The notes: generated by a model from the sequence alone, not told the origin. DNA of 64,000 nucleotides from Haloprofundus salinisoli (GCF_020097815.1 NZ_CP083663.1:496001-560000), one strand, 5' to 3'. Counted from the stretch's first letter, positions 37,086-47,049 are shown. Program-made: numbers and translations.

Positions 37086-38561
37086 ATGACCGACAACCAG
37101 GACCTCGGCATCACCGAGTCCAAGGAGTACAACACCGGCGAGTGGTACGCCGAAGTCGTCCAGAAGGCGGGGCTGGCGAACTACGCCCCCGAGGGGATGA
37201 GCGGCTTCATCATCACGCGGCCCCGCGGCTACGCGCTCTGGGAGGCCGTCCAGAGCTACCTCGACGAGAAGTTCAAAGCGACCGAGGTGCAGAACGCGTA
37301 CTTCCCGCTTTTCATCCCCGAGAGCTACCTCGAACGCGAGAAGGACATCGTCGAAGGGTTCGACCCCGAGGTGGCGTGGGTCACCCACGGCGGCCACGAG
37401 GAACTCGAAGAGCGCCTCGCCGTCCGCCCCACCAGCGAGAGCATCATCGCCCCCTACATGAGCCAGTGGGTCCGCAGCCACCGCGACCTGCCGCTTCGCG
37501 TCAACCAGTGGGCCTCCGTCGTTCGCTGGGAAGCGACGGACACGAAGCCCTTCTTCCGCACGAAGGAGTTCCTCTGGCAGGAGGGCCACACCGCCCACGC
37601 CAGCGACGAGGACGCCTGGGAGGAGACGATGCTCCGACTCGACCAGTACGAGTCCGCGTACGAGGACCTGCTGGCCATCCCCGTGCTCCGCGGGCAGAAA
37701 CCCGACCATGACAAGTTCCCGGGGGCGGACACGACGACGACCGTCGAGGCGCTGATGCCCGACGGGAAGTCGGTGCAGGGCGCGACCAGCCACCACCTCG
37801 GCACGAGTTTCGCCGAGGCGTTCGACATCACCTACTCCGACGAGGACGAGGAAGACCGAAGCGCCCACACCACCTCGTGGGGCTTCTCGTGGCGCTCCAT
37901 CGGCGCGCTCATCATGACGCACTCCGACGACCAGGGCCTCGTACTGCCCCCGACGGTCGCGCCCACGCAGGTCGTCGTCGTCCCCATCTGGCAGGAGGAG
38001 AACCAGGAGAAGGTCCTCGACTACGCCGGAAGCGTCGCCGACGACCTCGAAGCGGCGGGAGTCCGCGTCGAATTCGACGACCGCGACGAGCGCAACCCCG
38101 GCTTCAAGTTCAACGAGCACGAACTCAACGGCGTCCCCCTCCGCCTCGAAATCGGCCCCAACGAGGTCGACGACGACGAGGTCACCGTCGTCCACCGCCC
38201 CGACGGCGAGTCAGCGGTCGAGGCCCGCGGGGGTATCGCCGAGACCGTCGAGAGCCACTTCGACGAGGTGTACGCGAAACTGTACGCCGCTGCCGAGGAG
38301 AACCTCGACGAGAACGTCCGCGACGCGTTCGCCCGCAGCGAGATTCTCGGTACCATCGGTCAGCACGGCGGCTACGTCCGCGCGCCGTGGTGCGGCGAAG
38401 AAGCGTGTGAGACCGAGATCAAAGACCAGATTTCGGCCGAGATCGTCATGGTCCCCTTCCCCGACGACGAGGAGAAGCAGTTGGACCTCGACGAGCACGA
38501 CGAGTGCGCCATCTGCGGCGAGTCGTCCGAGGAGACGGCGTACTTCGCCAAGTCGTACTGA
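37086..38561 (+). CDS. proS: Prolyl-tRNA synthetase (archaeal/eukaryotic type)
   Basis: A 491-residue class II aminoacyl-tRNA synthetase. Motif 1 region SGFIITRPRGYALWEAVQSYLD, proline-pocket RPTSESIIAPYMSQWV, motif 2 FFRTKEFLWQEGHTAHA and motif 3 GALIMTHSDDQGLVLPPTVAPTQVV are present. There is an anticodon-binding domain and the C-terminal zinc-binding-like extension of the archaeal form (CGEEACETEIK and CAICGESSEETAYFAKSY). The enzyme charges tRNA-Pro and appears intact. Confidence 0.97.
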   Translation: MTDNQDLGITESKEYNTGEWYAEVVQKAGLANYAPEGMSGFIITRPRGYALWEAVQSYLDEKFKATEVQNAYFPLFIPESYLEREKDIVEGFDPEVAWVTHGGHEELEERLAVRPTSESIIAPYMSQWVRSHRDLPLRVNQWASVVRWEATDTKPFFRTKEFLWQEGHTAHASDEDAWEETMLRLDQYESAYEDLLAIPVLRGQKPDHDKFPGADTTTTVEALMPDGKSVQGATSHHLGTSFAEAFDITYSDEDEEDRSAHTTSWGFSWRSIGALIMTHSDDQGLVLPPTVAPTQVVVVPIWQEENQEKVLDYAGSVADDLEAAGVRVEFDDRDERNPGFKFNEHELNGVPLRLEIGPNEVDDDEVTVVHRPDGESAVEARGGIAETVESHFDEVYAKLYAAAEENLDENVRDAFARSEILGTIGQHGGYVRAPWCGEEACETEIKDQISAEIVMVPFPDDEEKQLDLDEHDECAICGESSEETAYFAKSY

Positions 38562-38595
38562 GCGGACGACTCAGTTCGCTTCGCACTCGTAGCGA

Positions 38596-38637
38596 GACGC
38601 CGTCACCTCGCACCGAAACGCCGTCACCTCGCACCGA
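38596..38637. repeat. 21-bp perfect tandem duplication downstream of proS
   Basis: Two identical adjacent copies, 38596-38616 and 38617-38637, each containing cgccgtcacctcgcaccg. They lie in the 142-bp spacer between proS and the convergent small gene and look like a recent duplication by slippage. No function is apparent. Confidence 0.85.
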
Positions 38638-38703
38638 AACGTAACCGGTGCCGTCAAATGCCGTCGAGTGCCGTCGGTCGACGAACTGCGGACTAGCCGA
38701 CCT

Positions 38704-38901
38704 CTACGGCGACGAGTAGCTCATTTTTCCTTCCTCCTCGCTCATCCGTATCGAGTAGAGGCGACTGTACGGGAGGTGCAGGTAACCTCGGTCGGCGAGT
38801 TTGACCCGGACGCCGGCGACCTTTCCGGAGTCGGAGATGTTCTCGGCCGGTACCTCGTCTTCCGCCACACCGTCGGGAGTTTCGTACACGATGGTTGCCA
38901 T
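38704..38901 (-). CDS. Small conserved haloarchaeal protein (65 aa)
   Basis: A 65-residue soluble protein from ATG 38901: MATIVYETPDGVAEDEVPAE, then ISDSGKVAGVRVKLADRGYLHLPYSRLYSIR. The regular beta pattern and sequence quality suggest a conserved small protein. There is no metal or catalytic motif. It diverges from gltB, whose start is 194 bp away. Confidence 0.65.
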   Translation of the reverse strand: MATIVYETPDGVAEDEVPAENISDSGKVAGVRVKLADRGYLHLPYSRLYSIRMSEEEGKMSYSSP

Positions 38902-39023
38902 GGCCGCTAATGCCGTCTCCACGAGGATAAATCGTCGCGTGAGCGTTCAGGCGAACCGCCCGTCGGCCGTGAACTGTCCCGAATCCATCACGGTCGTTGG
39001 GGCCATAAATTCTATCCGAATAA

Positions 39024-39075
39024 CCTTATATGCCATAAGAACACCCTTATTCTTTCAGGAGTACGCTAATAAGCC
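39024..39075 (+). promoter_or_regulatory. Candidate gltB promoter region
   Basis: Two TATA-like boxes precede gltB: ccttatatgcc (39024-39034, about 65 nt upstream of the start) and cgctaataagcc (39064-39075, about 25 nt upstream). The second has the spacing of a leaderless start. The whole stretch 38998-39075 is much more AT-rich than the surroundings, as expected for a regulated promoter region. Confidence 0.45.
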
Positions 39076-39094
39076 GTAGCGCTCAGGGTGTAGT

Positions 39095-42000
39095 ATGACC
39101 AAGCCACACAGAGACACCCGCAGGGTCGGCCTCGCGGATCCGACCGACGAGCGCTCGAACTGCGGCGTCGGCGTCGTCATGGACCTCGACGGCGGCGCGT
39201 CCCACGGCGTACTCGCCGACGGGATAGAACTACTCGTAAACCTCGAACACCGCGGCACCACCGGTGCAGAGGAGAACACCGGCGACGGCGCGGGCGTCAT
39301 GATTCAACGGCCCGACGCCTTCTTCGCCGACGAACTCGACTGCGACCTCCCCGATCTATGGGCGGTGGGGTCCATCTTCTTCCCGCGAGACGACGACCAG
39401 CGCGAACGGACCGCCGCCGTCGTCGAGGACGCACTCGCCGACCACGACCTCGAGGTCTTCCAGTGGCGCGACGTTCCGACCGACAACTCGGACCTCGGCG
39501 CGACGGCGTTGGAGTCGGAGCCGGACGTCTGGCAACTGTTCGTCAGTCCGTCCGACGAGTCGGTCGACGCCGAGGCGTTCGACCGCGCGCTGTACGTCGG
39601 CCGCCGCGCCGCCGAGAACGCCGTCGACGACTCGGGTATCGAGGGCAGCGGCCGATTCTACGCCTGCTCGCTCTCGCGGCGGACGCTCGTCTACAAGGGG
39701 CTCTTGAAAGCCGAGCAGCTGCCGACGTACTACCCGGACCTCCGCGACGAGCGGATGACGTCGGCGCTGGCGCTGGTCCACGCCCGCTTCTCGACGAACA
39801 CGCTCGGCGCGTGGCATCTCGCGCACCCGTACCGCAACGTCGTCCACAACGGCGAGATAAACACCATCCGCGGCAACGTCAACTGGATGCGCGCCCGCGA
39901 GACGGAGCTCGATCACCCCGAGTTCGGGACCGATATCGAGACGATCAAACCCGTCACGCACGCCGACCAGAGCGACACCGCCAGCGTCGACAACGTCGTC
40001 GAACTGCTGTTGCAGGGCGGCCGCGACCTGCCGCACGTCCTTCGGATGCTGATTCCGGAGGCGTACCGCAACGACCCCGCGATGGACGAGGCTCGACGCG
40101 ACTGGTACGATTTCCACGCCAGCCTCGTCGAACCGTGGGACGGGCCGGCGCTCGTCGCCGCCACCGACGGCGACAGGGTCGCCGCGGTGCTCGACCGCAA
40201 CGGCCTCCGCCCGTGCCGCTACGACGTGACGACCGATAACCGCCTCGTGATGGCGAGCGAGGTTGGCGCGCTCGACCACGACCCGAGCGAAATCGAATCT
40301 CGGGGGCGGCTCCAACCCGGTCAGCTGTTCGTGGCCGACCCCGCGGAGGGCCGCGTCATCCCCGACGGGGAGGTGTTCGACTCGCTCGTCGACGAACGGT
40401 ACGGCGAGTGGGTGCGCGACGAACAGCACCACCTCTCTGAGTTCGCCGACCCCGAGGCGTTCGGCACCCGCGGTCAGCTGGAGTCACTGCGCGCCCAGCA
40501 GGCGGCGTTCGGGTACACGCAGGACCAACTGAACCACCTCATCGAACCGATGGCCAGACAGGGGAAAGACCCCGTCGGCTCGATGGGCGACGACACGCCG
40601 CTGTCGGTTCTTTCCGACTTCAACCGGCCGCTTTTCACCTACTTCAAACAGCTGTTCGCGCAGGTGTCGAACCCGCCCATCGACTACATCCGCGAGAAAC
40701 TGGTGACGAGCCTCGAATCCCGTCTCGGTAACCAGCGGAACATGCTCGCTGAGTCGCCCGAGCACGCCCGCCAACTCGTGCTCGACTCGCCGGTCGTCAC
40801 CGACGAGCAGACGGCAGGAATCAAGAGTTTGGACGGCAGCGACGGGCTGCGCAGCGAGACGCTCGACATGACGTACGCCCGCGACGGCGAAGAACTCGAA
40901 GCGGCCGTCGAGCGCCTCCGCGAGAACGCCCGCGAAGCCATCGAGGGCGGCGCGGACATCGTCGTCCTCTCGGACCGCTCGGCCGGCCCCGACCGGGTAC
41001 CGATTCCGAGTCTGCTGGCGACTGGGGCGGTCCACCACAGCCTCGTCAGAAACGGCCTGCGGAACCGCGCCGGGTTGGTCGTCGAGTCCGGCGACCCGCG
41101 CGAGGTCCACCACATCGCGACGCTCGTCGGCTACGGCGCGGGCGCGGTCAACCCGTACCTCGCCTACCAGACCATCGAGGACATCGTCGCCGGCCCCGAC
41201 GGCGCGGACCCCGAGGCGGCCATCGCGGCGTACGTGAAGGCGCTCGAAGACGGTCTGCTGAAGACGATGGCGAAGATGGGCATCTCGACGGTCGAGAGCT
41301 ACCGCGGCGCACAGATCTTCGAGGCGGTCGGCCTCTCCTCGGAGTTCGTCCGCGAGTACTTCGAGGGCACCGAAATTCGCACCGAGGGCATCGGCATGCC
41401 CCAGATAGAGGCGGACCTGCTCACGCGTCACACCGTCGCCTACGGCGAGGACCCGAAACTCGAAGTCCAGGGCGAGTACGAGAACCGCTCGTCGGGTATC
41501 CACCACCAGTGGAACCCGAAGACGGTCGGCGCGCTCCAGCGGGCGGTCCGCTCCGGAAGCTACGAGACGTACCAGGAGTTCGCCGAACTCGTCAACGACC
41601 AGAGCGAGGAGTTGCAGACGCTCCGCGGGCTGTTGGAGTTCGACTCCGACCGCGACTCCGTCCCCATCGAAGACGTCGAACCCGTCGAAGAGATCGTAAC
41701 GCGGTTCTCGACGGCGGCGATGAGCCTCGGGTCGCTCTCGCCGGAAGCTCACGAGAACAACTCCATCGCGATGAACCGCATCGGCGGCAAGTCGAACTCC
41801 GGCGAGGGCGGCGAACCGCCCGAACGCTTCGGCACCGAGAAGGAGTGCAACGTCAAGCAGGTGGCGTCGGGTCGCTTCGGCGTCACGAGCCACTACCTCT
41901 CGTCGGCCGACGAGCTGCAGATCAAGATGGCGCAGGGGTCGAAGCCCGGCGAGGGCGGCCACCTCCCCGGCAAGAAGGTCAACGAGATGATCGCGCACGT

Positions 42001-43630
42001 CCGCTACTCGACGCCGGGCGTCGGCCTCATCTCGCCGCCGCCGCTGCACGACATCTACTCCATCGAGGACCTCAAACAGCTCATCCACGACCTGAAGGTC
42101 GCAAACGAGGACGCCGACATCAACGTGAAACTCGTCTCCGAGGCGGGCATCGGCACCATCGCGGCGGGCGTCGCAAAGGCCAACGCCGACGTCGTCCACA
42201 TCTCCGGCGACTCCGGCGGCACCGGCGCGTCGCCGAAGACGAGCATCAAGAACGCGGGACTGCCGTGGGAACTCGGTCTCGCGGAGGCGAACCAGATGCT
42301 CTGTGCGACGGGGCTGCGCGACCGCATCCGCGTCTCGACCGACGGCGGCATGAAGACGGGCCGCGACGTCGCCATCGCCGCGCTGCTGGGCGCGGAGGAG
42401 TACATCTTCGGGACGGCGTCGCTGGTCACCGCGGGCTGTGTGATGGCGCGGCAGTGCCACGAGAACACCTGCCCGGTCGGCGTCGCCACCCAGAACGAGA
42501 ACCTCCGCAACCGGTTCCCGGGCCAACCCGACCACGTCATCAACTACATGACGTTCATCGCCGAGGAACTGCGCGAGATCATGGCCGAGCTCGGCTTCGA
42601 GACGGTCGACGAGATGGTCGGTCGCCCGCAGTACCTCCGCCAGCGCGAGACCGAACACGAGAAGGCCAAGCATCTGGACCTCTCGGCGGTACTCGCGCAG
42701 CCGGCGGGCGAACAGCGCCGGAAGACCCGGGCGCAGTCGCACTCGGACCTCGACACGCAACTGGACCGCCAACTCATTGAGGAGGCCGAACCCGCCCTCG
42801 AAGACGGCGAACCCGTCCAACTCCGCCACGAGATATCGAACGTCGACCGCGCGGTCGGCGCGATGCTCTCGGACCGAATCTCGAGGCGGTACGGCGGGAA
42901 GGGTCTCTCCGACGACACCATCACCTGTGAGTTCGACGGCGTCGCCGGCCAGAGCTTCGGCGCGTTCCTCGCCTCCGGCGTGACGATGCGCCTCACCGGC
43001 GCGGCGAACGACTACGTCGGCAAGGGGCTCTCCGGCGGCAAGGTCGTCGTCGAGACGCCCGCAGAGGCCAACTACGCGCCGGACGAGAACGTCCTCATCG
43101 GCAACGTCGCGCTGTACGGCGCGACGCAGGGCGATATGTACGTCAACGGCGTCGCGGGCGAGCGCTTCGCCGTCCGCAACTCGGGCGTGAAAGCCGTCGT
43201 CGAGGGCGTCGGCGACCACGGCTGCGAGTACATGACTGGCGGCGTCGTCGCCGTCCTCGGGGAGACGGGCCGCAACTTCGCCGCGGGGATGTCCGGCGGC
43301 GTCGCCTACGTCTACGACCCCGACGACGAACTCGCCGGGAAGGCGAACACCGAGATGGCGTCGCTCTCTGGAGCGCTCGAAGACGCCGACGAAGCGATGC
43401 TGCGCCGCCTCGTGGAGAACCACGCCGCCTACGCCGACAGCGAGCGTGCGAAAGCGCTGCTCGAGGAGTGGCCCAACGAGGTCCGTAACTTCGTGAAGGT
43501 GATGCCGGACGCGTACGCGAAAGTAATCGCCGAGGAGGGTCGCGCCGACGTCCGCGAGGAACTGCCGGTGCCCGCTGGCTCTGTCGAAGACGCCCGCATC
43601 GACCGCGAAGTCGCACAGAGCGACGACTGA
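39095..43630 (+). CDS. gltB: Glutamate synthase, large subunit
   Basis: A 1511-residue enzyme transferring the amide of glutamine to 2-oxoglutarate to form glutamate. A short propeptide ends before Cys23 (SNCGVGVV), the N-terminal nucleophile of the glutaminase domain. The central and FMN-binding domains (HISGDSGGTGASPKTSIKNAG) and the [3Fe-4S] cysteines in CVMARQCHENTCPVG follow. The C-terminal GXGXG structural domain includes VAGERFAVRNSGVKAVVEGVG. It is full length. No small subunit lies next to it, so electrons probably come from ferredoxin or a distant partner. Confidence 0.97.
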   Translation: MTKPHRDTRRVGLADPTDERSNCGVGVVMDLDGGASHGVLADGIELLVNLEHRGTTGAEENTGDGAGVMIQRPDAFFADELDCDLPDLWAVGSIFFPRDDDQRERTAAVVEDALADHDLEVFQWRDVPTDNSDLGATALESEPDVWQLFVSPSDESVDAEAFDRALYVGRRAAENAVDDSGIEGSGRFYACSLSRRTLVYKGLLKAEQLPTYYPDLRDERMTSALALVHARFSTNTLGAWHLAHPYRNVVHNGEINTIRGNVNWMRARETELDHPEFGTDIETIKPVTHADQSDTASVDNVVELLLQGGRDLPHVLRMLIPEAYRNDPAMDEARRDWYDFHASLVEPWDGPALVAATDGDRVAAVLDRNGLRPCRYDVTTDNRLVMASEVGALDHDPSEIESRGRLQPGQLFVADPAEGRVIPDGEVFDSLVDERYGEWVRDEQHHLSEFADPEAFGTRGQLESLRAQQAAFGYTQDQLNHLIEPMARQGKDPVGSMGDDTPLSVLSDFNRPLFTYFKQLFAQVSNPPIDYIREKLVTSLESRLGNQRNMLAESPEHARQLVLDSPVVTDEQTAGIKSLDGSDGLRSETLDMTYARDGEELEAAVERLRENAREAIEGGADIVVLSDRSAGPDRVPIPSLLATGAVHHSLVRNGLRNRAGLVVESGDPREVHHIATLVGYGAGAVNPYLAYQTIEDIVAGPDGADPEAAIAAYVKALEDGLLKTMAKMGISTVESYRGAQIFEAVGLSSEFVREYFEGTEIRTEGIGMPQIEADLLTRHTVAYGEDPKLEVQGEYENRSSGIHHQWNPKTVGALQRAVRSGSYETYQEFAELVNDQSEELQTLRGLLEFDSDRDSVPIEDVEPVEEIVTRFSTAAMSLGSLSPEAHENNSIAMNRIGGKSNSGEGGEPPERFGTEKECNVKQVASGRFGVTSHYLSSADELQIKMAQGSKPGEGGHLPGKKVNEMIAHVRYSTPGVGLISPPPLHDIYSIEDLKQLIHDLKVANEDADINVKLVSEAGIGTIAAGVAKANADVVHISGDSGGTGASPKTSIKNAGLPWELGLAEANQMLCATGLRDRIRVSTDGGMKTGRDVAIAALLGAEEYIFGTASLVTAGCVMARQCHENTCPVGVATQNENLRNRFPGQPDHVINYMTFIAEELREIMAELGFETVDEMVGRPQYLRQRETEHEKAKHLDLSAVLAQPAGEQRRKTRAQSHSDLDTQLDRQLIEEAEPALEDGEPVQLRHEISNVDRAVGAMLSDRISRRYGGKGLSDDTITCEFDGVAGQSFGAFLASGVTMRLTGAANDYVGKGLSGGKVVVETPAEANYAPDENVLIGNVALYGATQGDMYVNGVAGERFAVRNSGVKAVVEGVGDHGCEYMTGGVVAVLGETGRNFAAGMSGGVAYVYDPDDELAGKANTEMASLSGALEDADEAMLRRLVENHAAYADSERAKALLEEWPNEVRNFVKVMPDAYAKVIAEEGRADVREELPVPAGSVEDARIDREVAQSDD

Positions 43631-43867
43631 GTCGGAGACCCGTCGACGTTTCGGCGACTCCACGTCCTTCGTTCGACCACACGGTCGCCGGTTGCCGGCC
43701 GGTTCTTGATTATCGTCTTCCCACCCAGAGTGACAGTCGGTGGTGTAGTTCTCCGAGCACCGAATCAATGAATTGAGTTTCTCACACGAGAGAGCGACTG
43801 TAGGGCACGAACGTGCCGTTTCTCTGAATTGGATTTATACTATGTCGTACTGTCAAAAACCACAGCG

Positions 43868-44650
43868 ATGGAAAAAAACGACAGTTCTGCCGGTCCGGCC
43901 GGATGCACAGTTGGACGCCGCGACGCGCTCAAAACCCTCGGAGTCGTTTCGGGACTCTCATTGAGTGCGGTCCCGATGTTCGGTAGTTCGACGGCCGCGG
44001 CCCGGCGACAGCAGCAGCAGCAACAGCAGATCGTCGTCGAGGACTTCGAGTACGACAACCAGCGACTGACCAATCGGTATCAGTTCGCCGGCGGACGACC
44101 CGGGATCTCGATCGCACAGAACGTCTCGCGCTCCGGCGAACAGTCGTTGCGGGTCGACGGCGTCGACGGCCAACTGTTCGCACCGTCGCTGCCGGAGCGT
44201 CCGACCGCTGGAGACGCCTTCTCGTACTGGGTGCGCGCGTCTGGTGGTGCGGACACAGTCAACTTCGGCTACGCGGTCACCGACCCGAACAACATGTACT
44301 ACGTGAAGTTGCAGTTCCCCTCCAGCAGTATGTTTCTCTACCGGGAGGTCGGCGGGACCAAGGAACTCCTCGGCGTCTCGAACTCGGGATTCTCGCTCGG
44401 ACAGAACCGCTGGTATCGAGTCGTCGTCCAGTGGAGCCAGTCGGGGTCGCACACGGTGCGACTGTTCGGCGCGAACGGCAACCAACTCACGCAGTTCTCC
44501 GGAAACGACTCGCAGTACGACGGCGGCGGTATCGGCTTCTTCGCGTATCTCGCATCCGGCGGAACCGCCTTCTACGACGGGGTGACGAAGCTCTCGTCGG
44601 CGGGAGGCGGGCAGAACGGTTCGGGAGGACAGAGCGGTTCAGGTGGGTGA
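43868..44650 (+). CDS. Tat-secreted beta-rich protein with interrupted Gly/Ser tail
   Basis: A 260-residue protein from ATG 43868. The Tat signal is GRRDALKTLGVVSGLSL, then a Gln run (RQQQQQQQ). The mature part (about 55-250) is a beta-sandwich-like domain reminiscent of LamG/concanavalin-type modules (EDFEYDNQRLTNRYQF, YYVKLQFPSSSMFLYREVGG, NRWYRVVVQWSQSGSHTVRLFG). A Gly/Ser-rich tail starts near residue 250 and is cut by TGA 44648-44650. The same frame continues for 38 codons of identical Gly/Ser/Asn/Thr composition to TAA 44765-44767, so the stop is probably a nonsense mutation in the tail. It is likely extracellular or wall-associated. Confidence 0.8.
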   Translation: MEKNDSSAGPAGCTVGRRDALKTLGVVSGLSLSAVPMFGSSTAAARRQQQQQQQIVVEDFEYDNQRLTNRYQFAGGRPGISIAQNVSRSGEQSLRVDGVDGQLFAPSLPERPTAGDAFSYWVRASGGADTVNFGYAVTDPNNMYYVKLQFPSSSMFLYREVGGTKELLGVSNSGFSLGQNRWYRVVVQWSQSGSHTVRLFGANGNQLTQFSGNDSQYDGGGIGFFAYLASGGTAFYDGVTKLSSAGGGQNGSGGQSGSGG

Positions 44651-44824
44651 AGTGGTTCGGGCGGGCAGTACGGCTCCGGTGGGTCGACCACGTCGGATGG
44701 TTCGACCGCGTCCGGCGGTTCGAACGTCTCTGGGAACTCGAACAACTCCGCCGTGGAGAGTCGATAACGACTCGACAACCGACCGCGGGAAACGACTGTT
44801 AAGTCGGCGACCGTAGGGTACCGT

Positions 44825-45250
44825 ATGACCTCGCAACCAAGTGACGACCTCGCCGACAGCATCGTCTATCTCGCGCGGACCGCACTCGGCGATGCGCTCC
44901 GCAGCGTCATCTACTTCACACCCGACGACTTCGAGGTGTTGTACCTCCGCGCCGGGCTCTACGCGGACGACCCTTCGCGCGTCCGCTCGGTGAAGGGACC
45001 GCTCGTCGAGAACGAGCGCCTCGGCTTCTCCTCGCAGGAGAGGTACCGCGACCCGTTCGGCGGCGAGTCGGCCGAACCCGACATCGGCGAGTACGAGTAC
45101 ACCATCCGCGTCTTCTCGAAGGGTTTTCTCTGTCGCGTGCTCGTCGACGGCCACGGAGTCATCATCACGACCGACGAGCTGGACATCGCGGAGTTCGAGG
45201 CGCAGGCGGTGAGTCTCCGGTCGCTGCTCGCGACCGAGGATCGAACTTAA
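44825..45250 (+). CDS. DUF7522-like small soluble protein
   Basis: A 141-residue acidic protein: LADSIVYLARTALGDALRSVIYFTPDDFEVLYLRAGLYADD, then IRVFSKGFLCRVLVDGHGVIITTDELDIAEFEAQAVSLRSLL. It matches my recollection of a haloarchaeal family (DUF7522) of unknown function. No membrane segments or enzyme motifs are visible. Confidence 0.72.
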   Translation: MTSQPSDDLADSIVYLARTALGDALRSVIYFTPDDFEVLYLRAGLYADDPSRVRSVKGPLVENERLGFSSQERYRDPFGGESAEPDIGEYEYTIRVFSKGFLCRVLVDGHGVIITTDELDIAEFEAQAVSLRSLLATEDRT

Positions 45251-45322
45251 CGCTACCGGGGGCGTGTAGCGACGACGCCCGGTCGAGTCGTGATTCCCAC
45301 CGTGGCGTCCACCTCACGAACC

Positions 45323-45379
45323 ATGCCGGACGTCGGCGACGACGCGCCCGACTTCGAGCTGCAGGCCAGTTCCGCTTGA
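45323..45379 (+). pseudogene. Remnant of a peroxiredoxin gene (first 18 codons)
   Basis: An 18-codon frame from ATG 45323 reads MPDVGDDAPDFELQASSA and stops at TGA 45377-45379. The opening is the canonical N-terminus of AhpC/BCP-type peroxiredoxins (x-VGDxAPDFEL), but the active-site strand and everything after it are missing. The fragment is followed at once by the epimerase gene. It is best read as the 5' end left by a deletion, though a chance short peptide cannot be excluded. Confidence 0.6.
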
Positions 45380-45414
45380 CGTACGCTTTTCGCACTCCTC
45401 CGCGAGCAGAACAT

Positions 45415-46452
45415 ATGAAAACCGCTCTCTGTATCGGCGGGACCCGCTTCATCGGCCGCCACACGGTCGAAGAGCTCCTGACACACGACTACGACGTGAC
45501 GACGTTCACCCGCGGTACACACGAGGACCCTTTCGCCGACCGCGCGGGCGTCTCGCACATCCCCGGCGACCGGACCGACCGCGAGGCGCTGGCGTCGGCG
45601 GCCGCCGAGGTCGACCCCGACGTCGTCGTCGACTTCTGCGCGTACCGTCCTCGGGAGGTGGAGACCGCAACAGAGGTGTTCGCAGACTCCCGGTACGTCT
45701 ACGTCTCCAGCGGGAGCGCCTACGCCCGAGCGGACGTGCCGATGCGCGAGGACGAGACGCCGATTCACGACTGTTCGCCCGAACAGGCCGACGACGACTC
45801 CGCCGAGAGCTACGGTCCCAGAAAGGCCGAAGGCGACAGAGCGGTCGCCGTGGCGGCCACCGAAAGTCGAAGAGTTTCGAGGTCTCGAAGCGCATCCGGC
45901 GTTTCGGCGACGGCGGAGGGCGTCGAGGCGATGTCGGTCCGGCCGATGCTCGTCTACGGACCGCACGACTACACCGAGCGCTTCGCCTACTGGGTCGGCC
46001 GCGTCGCCGAGTACGACCGCGTGCTCGTCCCCGGAGACGGCGGGAGTCTCCTCCACCGGTCGTACGTCGAGGATGTCGCCAGCGCCCTCAGAGTCGTCGC
46101 CGAGGAAGGCAACCCCGGAGAGGCGTACAACGTGGCCGACCGGAACGCCTTCTCGCTGGCCGAGTCGCTCGAACTCGTCGCCGACGCGCTCGACACCGAG
46201 GTCGAAATCGTCGGTGCGAGCGACCGCGAGTTGGCCGAGGGCGGGATAGAGCCGGCGGAGTTCCCGTTGTACGCGCCGCGTCCGATGCTGGTGTCGACCG
46301 AGAAACTCAGCGCACTGGGTTGGGAGTCGACGCCGAAAACCGAGGCCGTCGCGGCCACGGCGATCGCGCACGTCGAAAACGGGCGCAACGGGACGGAGAA
46401 CGGCCCCGCGAGAGAGGCTGAACGTCGAGTGCTGGACACGTTGGACGCCTGA
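45415..46452 (+). CDS. NAD-dependent epimerase/dehydratase (paralogue 1)
   Basis: A 345-residue short-chain dehydrogenase-like nucleotide-sugar enzyme. The NAD-binding motif is near the start (LCIGGTRFIGRHTVEEL), and YVSSGSAYARAD and SAESYGPRKAEGDRA supply the catalytic Ser/Thr and Tyr-x-x-x-Lys equivalents. It is closely similar to the gene at 47181-48173 but carries an insertion of about 20 residues after the KAEGDR segment (ESRRVSRSRSASGVSATAEG). The substrate is unknown, perhaps an activated sugar. ATG 45415 matches the paralogue's start. Confidence 0.88.
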   Translation: MKTALCIGGTRFIGRHTVEELLTHDYDVTTFTRGTHEDPFADRAGVSHIPGDRTDREALASAAAEVDPDVVVDFCAYRPREVETATEVFADSRYVYVSSGSAYARADVPMREDETPIHDCSPEQADDDSAESYGPRKAEGDRAVAVAATESRRVSRSRSASGVSATAEGVEAMSVRPMLVYGPHDYTERFAYWVGRVAEYDRVLVPGDGGSLLHRSYVEDVASALRVVAEEGNPGEAYNVADRNAFSLAESLELVADALDTEVEIVGASDRELAEGGIEPAEFPLYAPRPMLVSTEKLSALGWESTPKTEAVAATAIAHVENGRNGTENGPAREAERRVLDTLDA

Positions 46453-47049
46453 TTAGGCCGACCGACGCGACTCTTGATACTGCTCGCGGGAGACGGTGTA
46501 CCGGTGGAGGTCTCTCACCTCGTCGCCCTTCGGAATCCAGTTGCGGAGGACGCCGTCGTACTGGCCGCCGTGGGCGTCGACGTAGCGCTCGATGGCTCGC
46601 TTCGACTTCTCGTTGCCGTCTTGGTGCGCCGCGCCGACGAGGTCGAGGTCCAACCGCTCGAACGCCAGTTCGAACAGCGCCGCCGCGCGCTCGCCGGAGT
46701 AGCCGCGGCCCCAGAACGGTTCGCGGAGCCAGATACCGAGTTCCGCAGAGCGGCGCTTCCAGCCGAGATGGAGGTTCGTGACGCCCGCGAAGTCGTCGTC
46801 GCCGTCGGCATCTCTCGAATAGACGACGTAGGTCGCTTGCTCTCTCTCGTCCCACTGTTCTTCGATGTCGACCAGATAATCGTGGGTCTCCTTGAGCGTC
46901 CGGTGGGGGTTCCACATCGTGTACCGGGTCAGTTCGCTCACGGCCGGAGCGTCGCGGCCCACGTGTCGATAGAGTTCTCTCGCGGGAAGGTTCTCACGGC
47001 AGCATCGAAGGAGCGTGAGACGGTCGGTCTCGATTTCGGTCGGGAACAT
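46453..47049 (-). CDS. GNAT acetyltransferase, RimJ/RimL-like
   Basis: A 198-residue enzyme from ATG 47049. The beginning ETDRLTLLRCCRENL is typical of RimJ/RimL-type acetyltransferases, and the acetyl-CoA loop is WLREPFWGRGYSGERAAAL. It acetylates an amino group of a protein or small molecule using acetyl-CoA. Its stop abuts that of the first epimerase gene with no gap, and it sits between the two epimerase paralogues. Confidence 0.88.
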   Translation of the reverse strand: MFPTEIETDRLTLLRCCRENLPARELYRHVGRDAPAVSELTRYTMWNPHRTLKETHDYLVDIEEQWDEREQATYVVYSRDADGDDDFAGVTNLHLGWKRRSAELGIWLREPFWGRGYSGERAAALFELAFERLDLDLVGAAHQDGNEKSKRAIERYVDAHGGQYDGVLRNWIPKGDEVRDLHRYTVSREQYQESRRSA

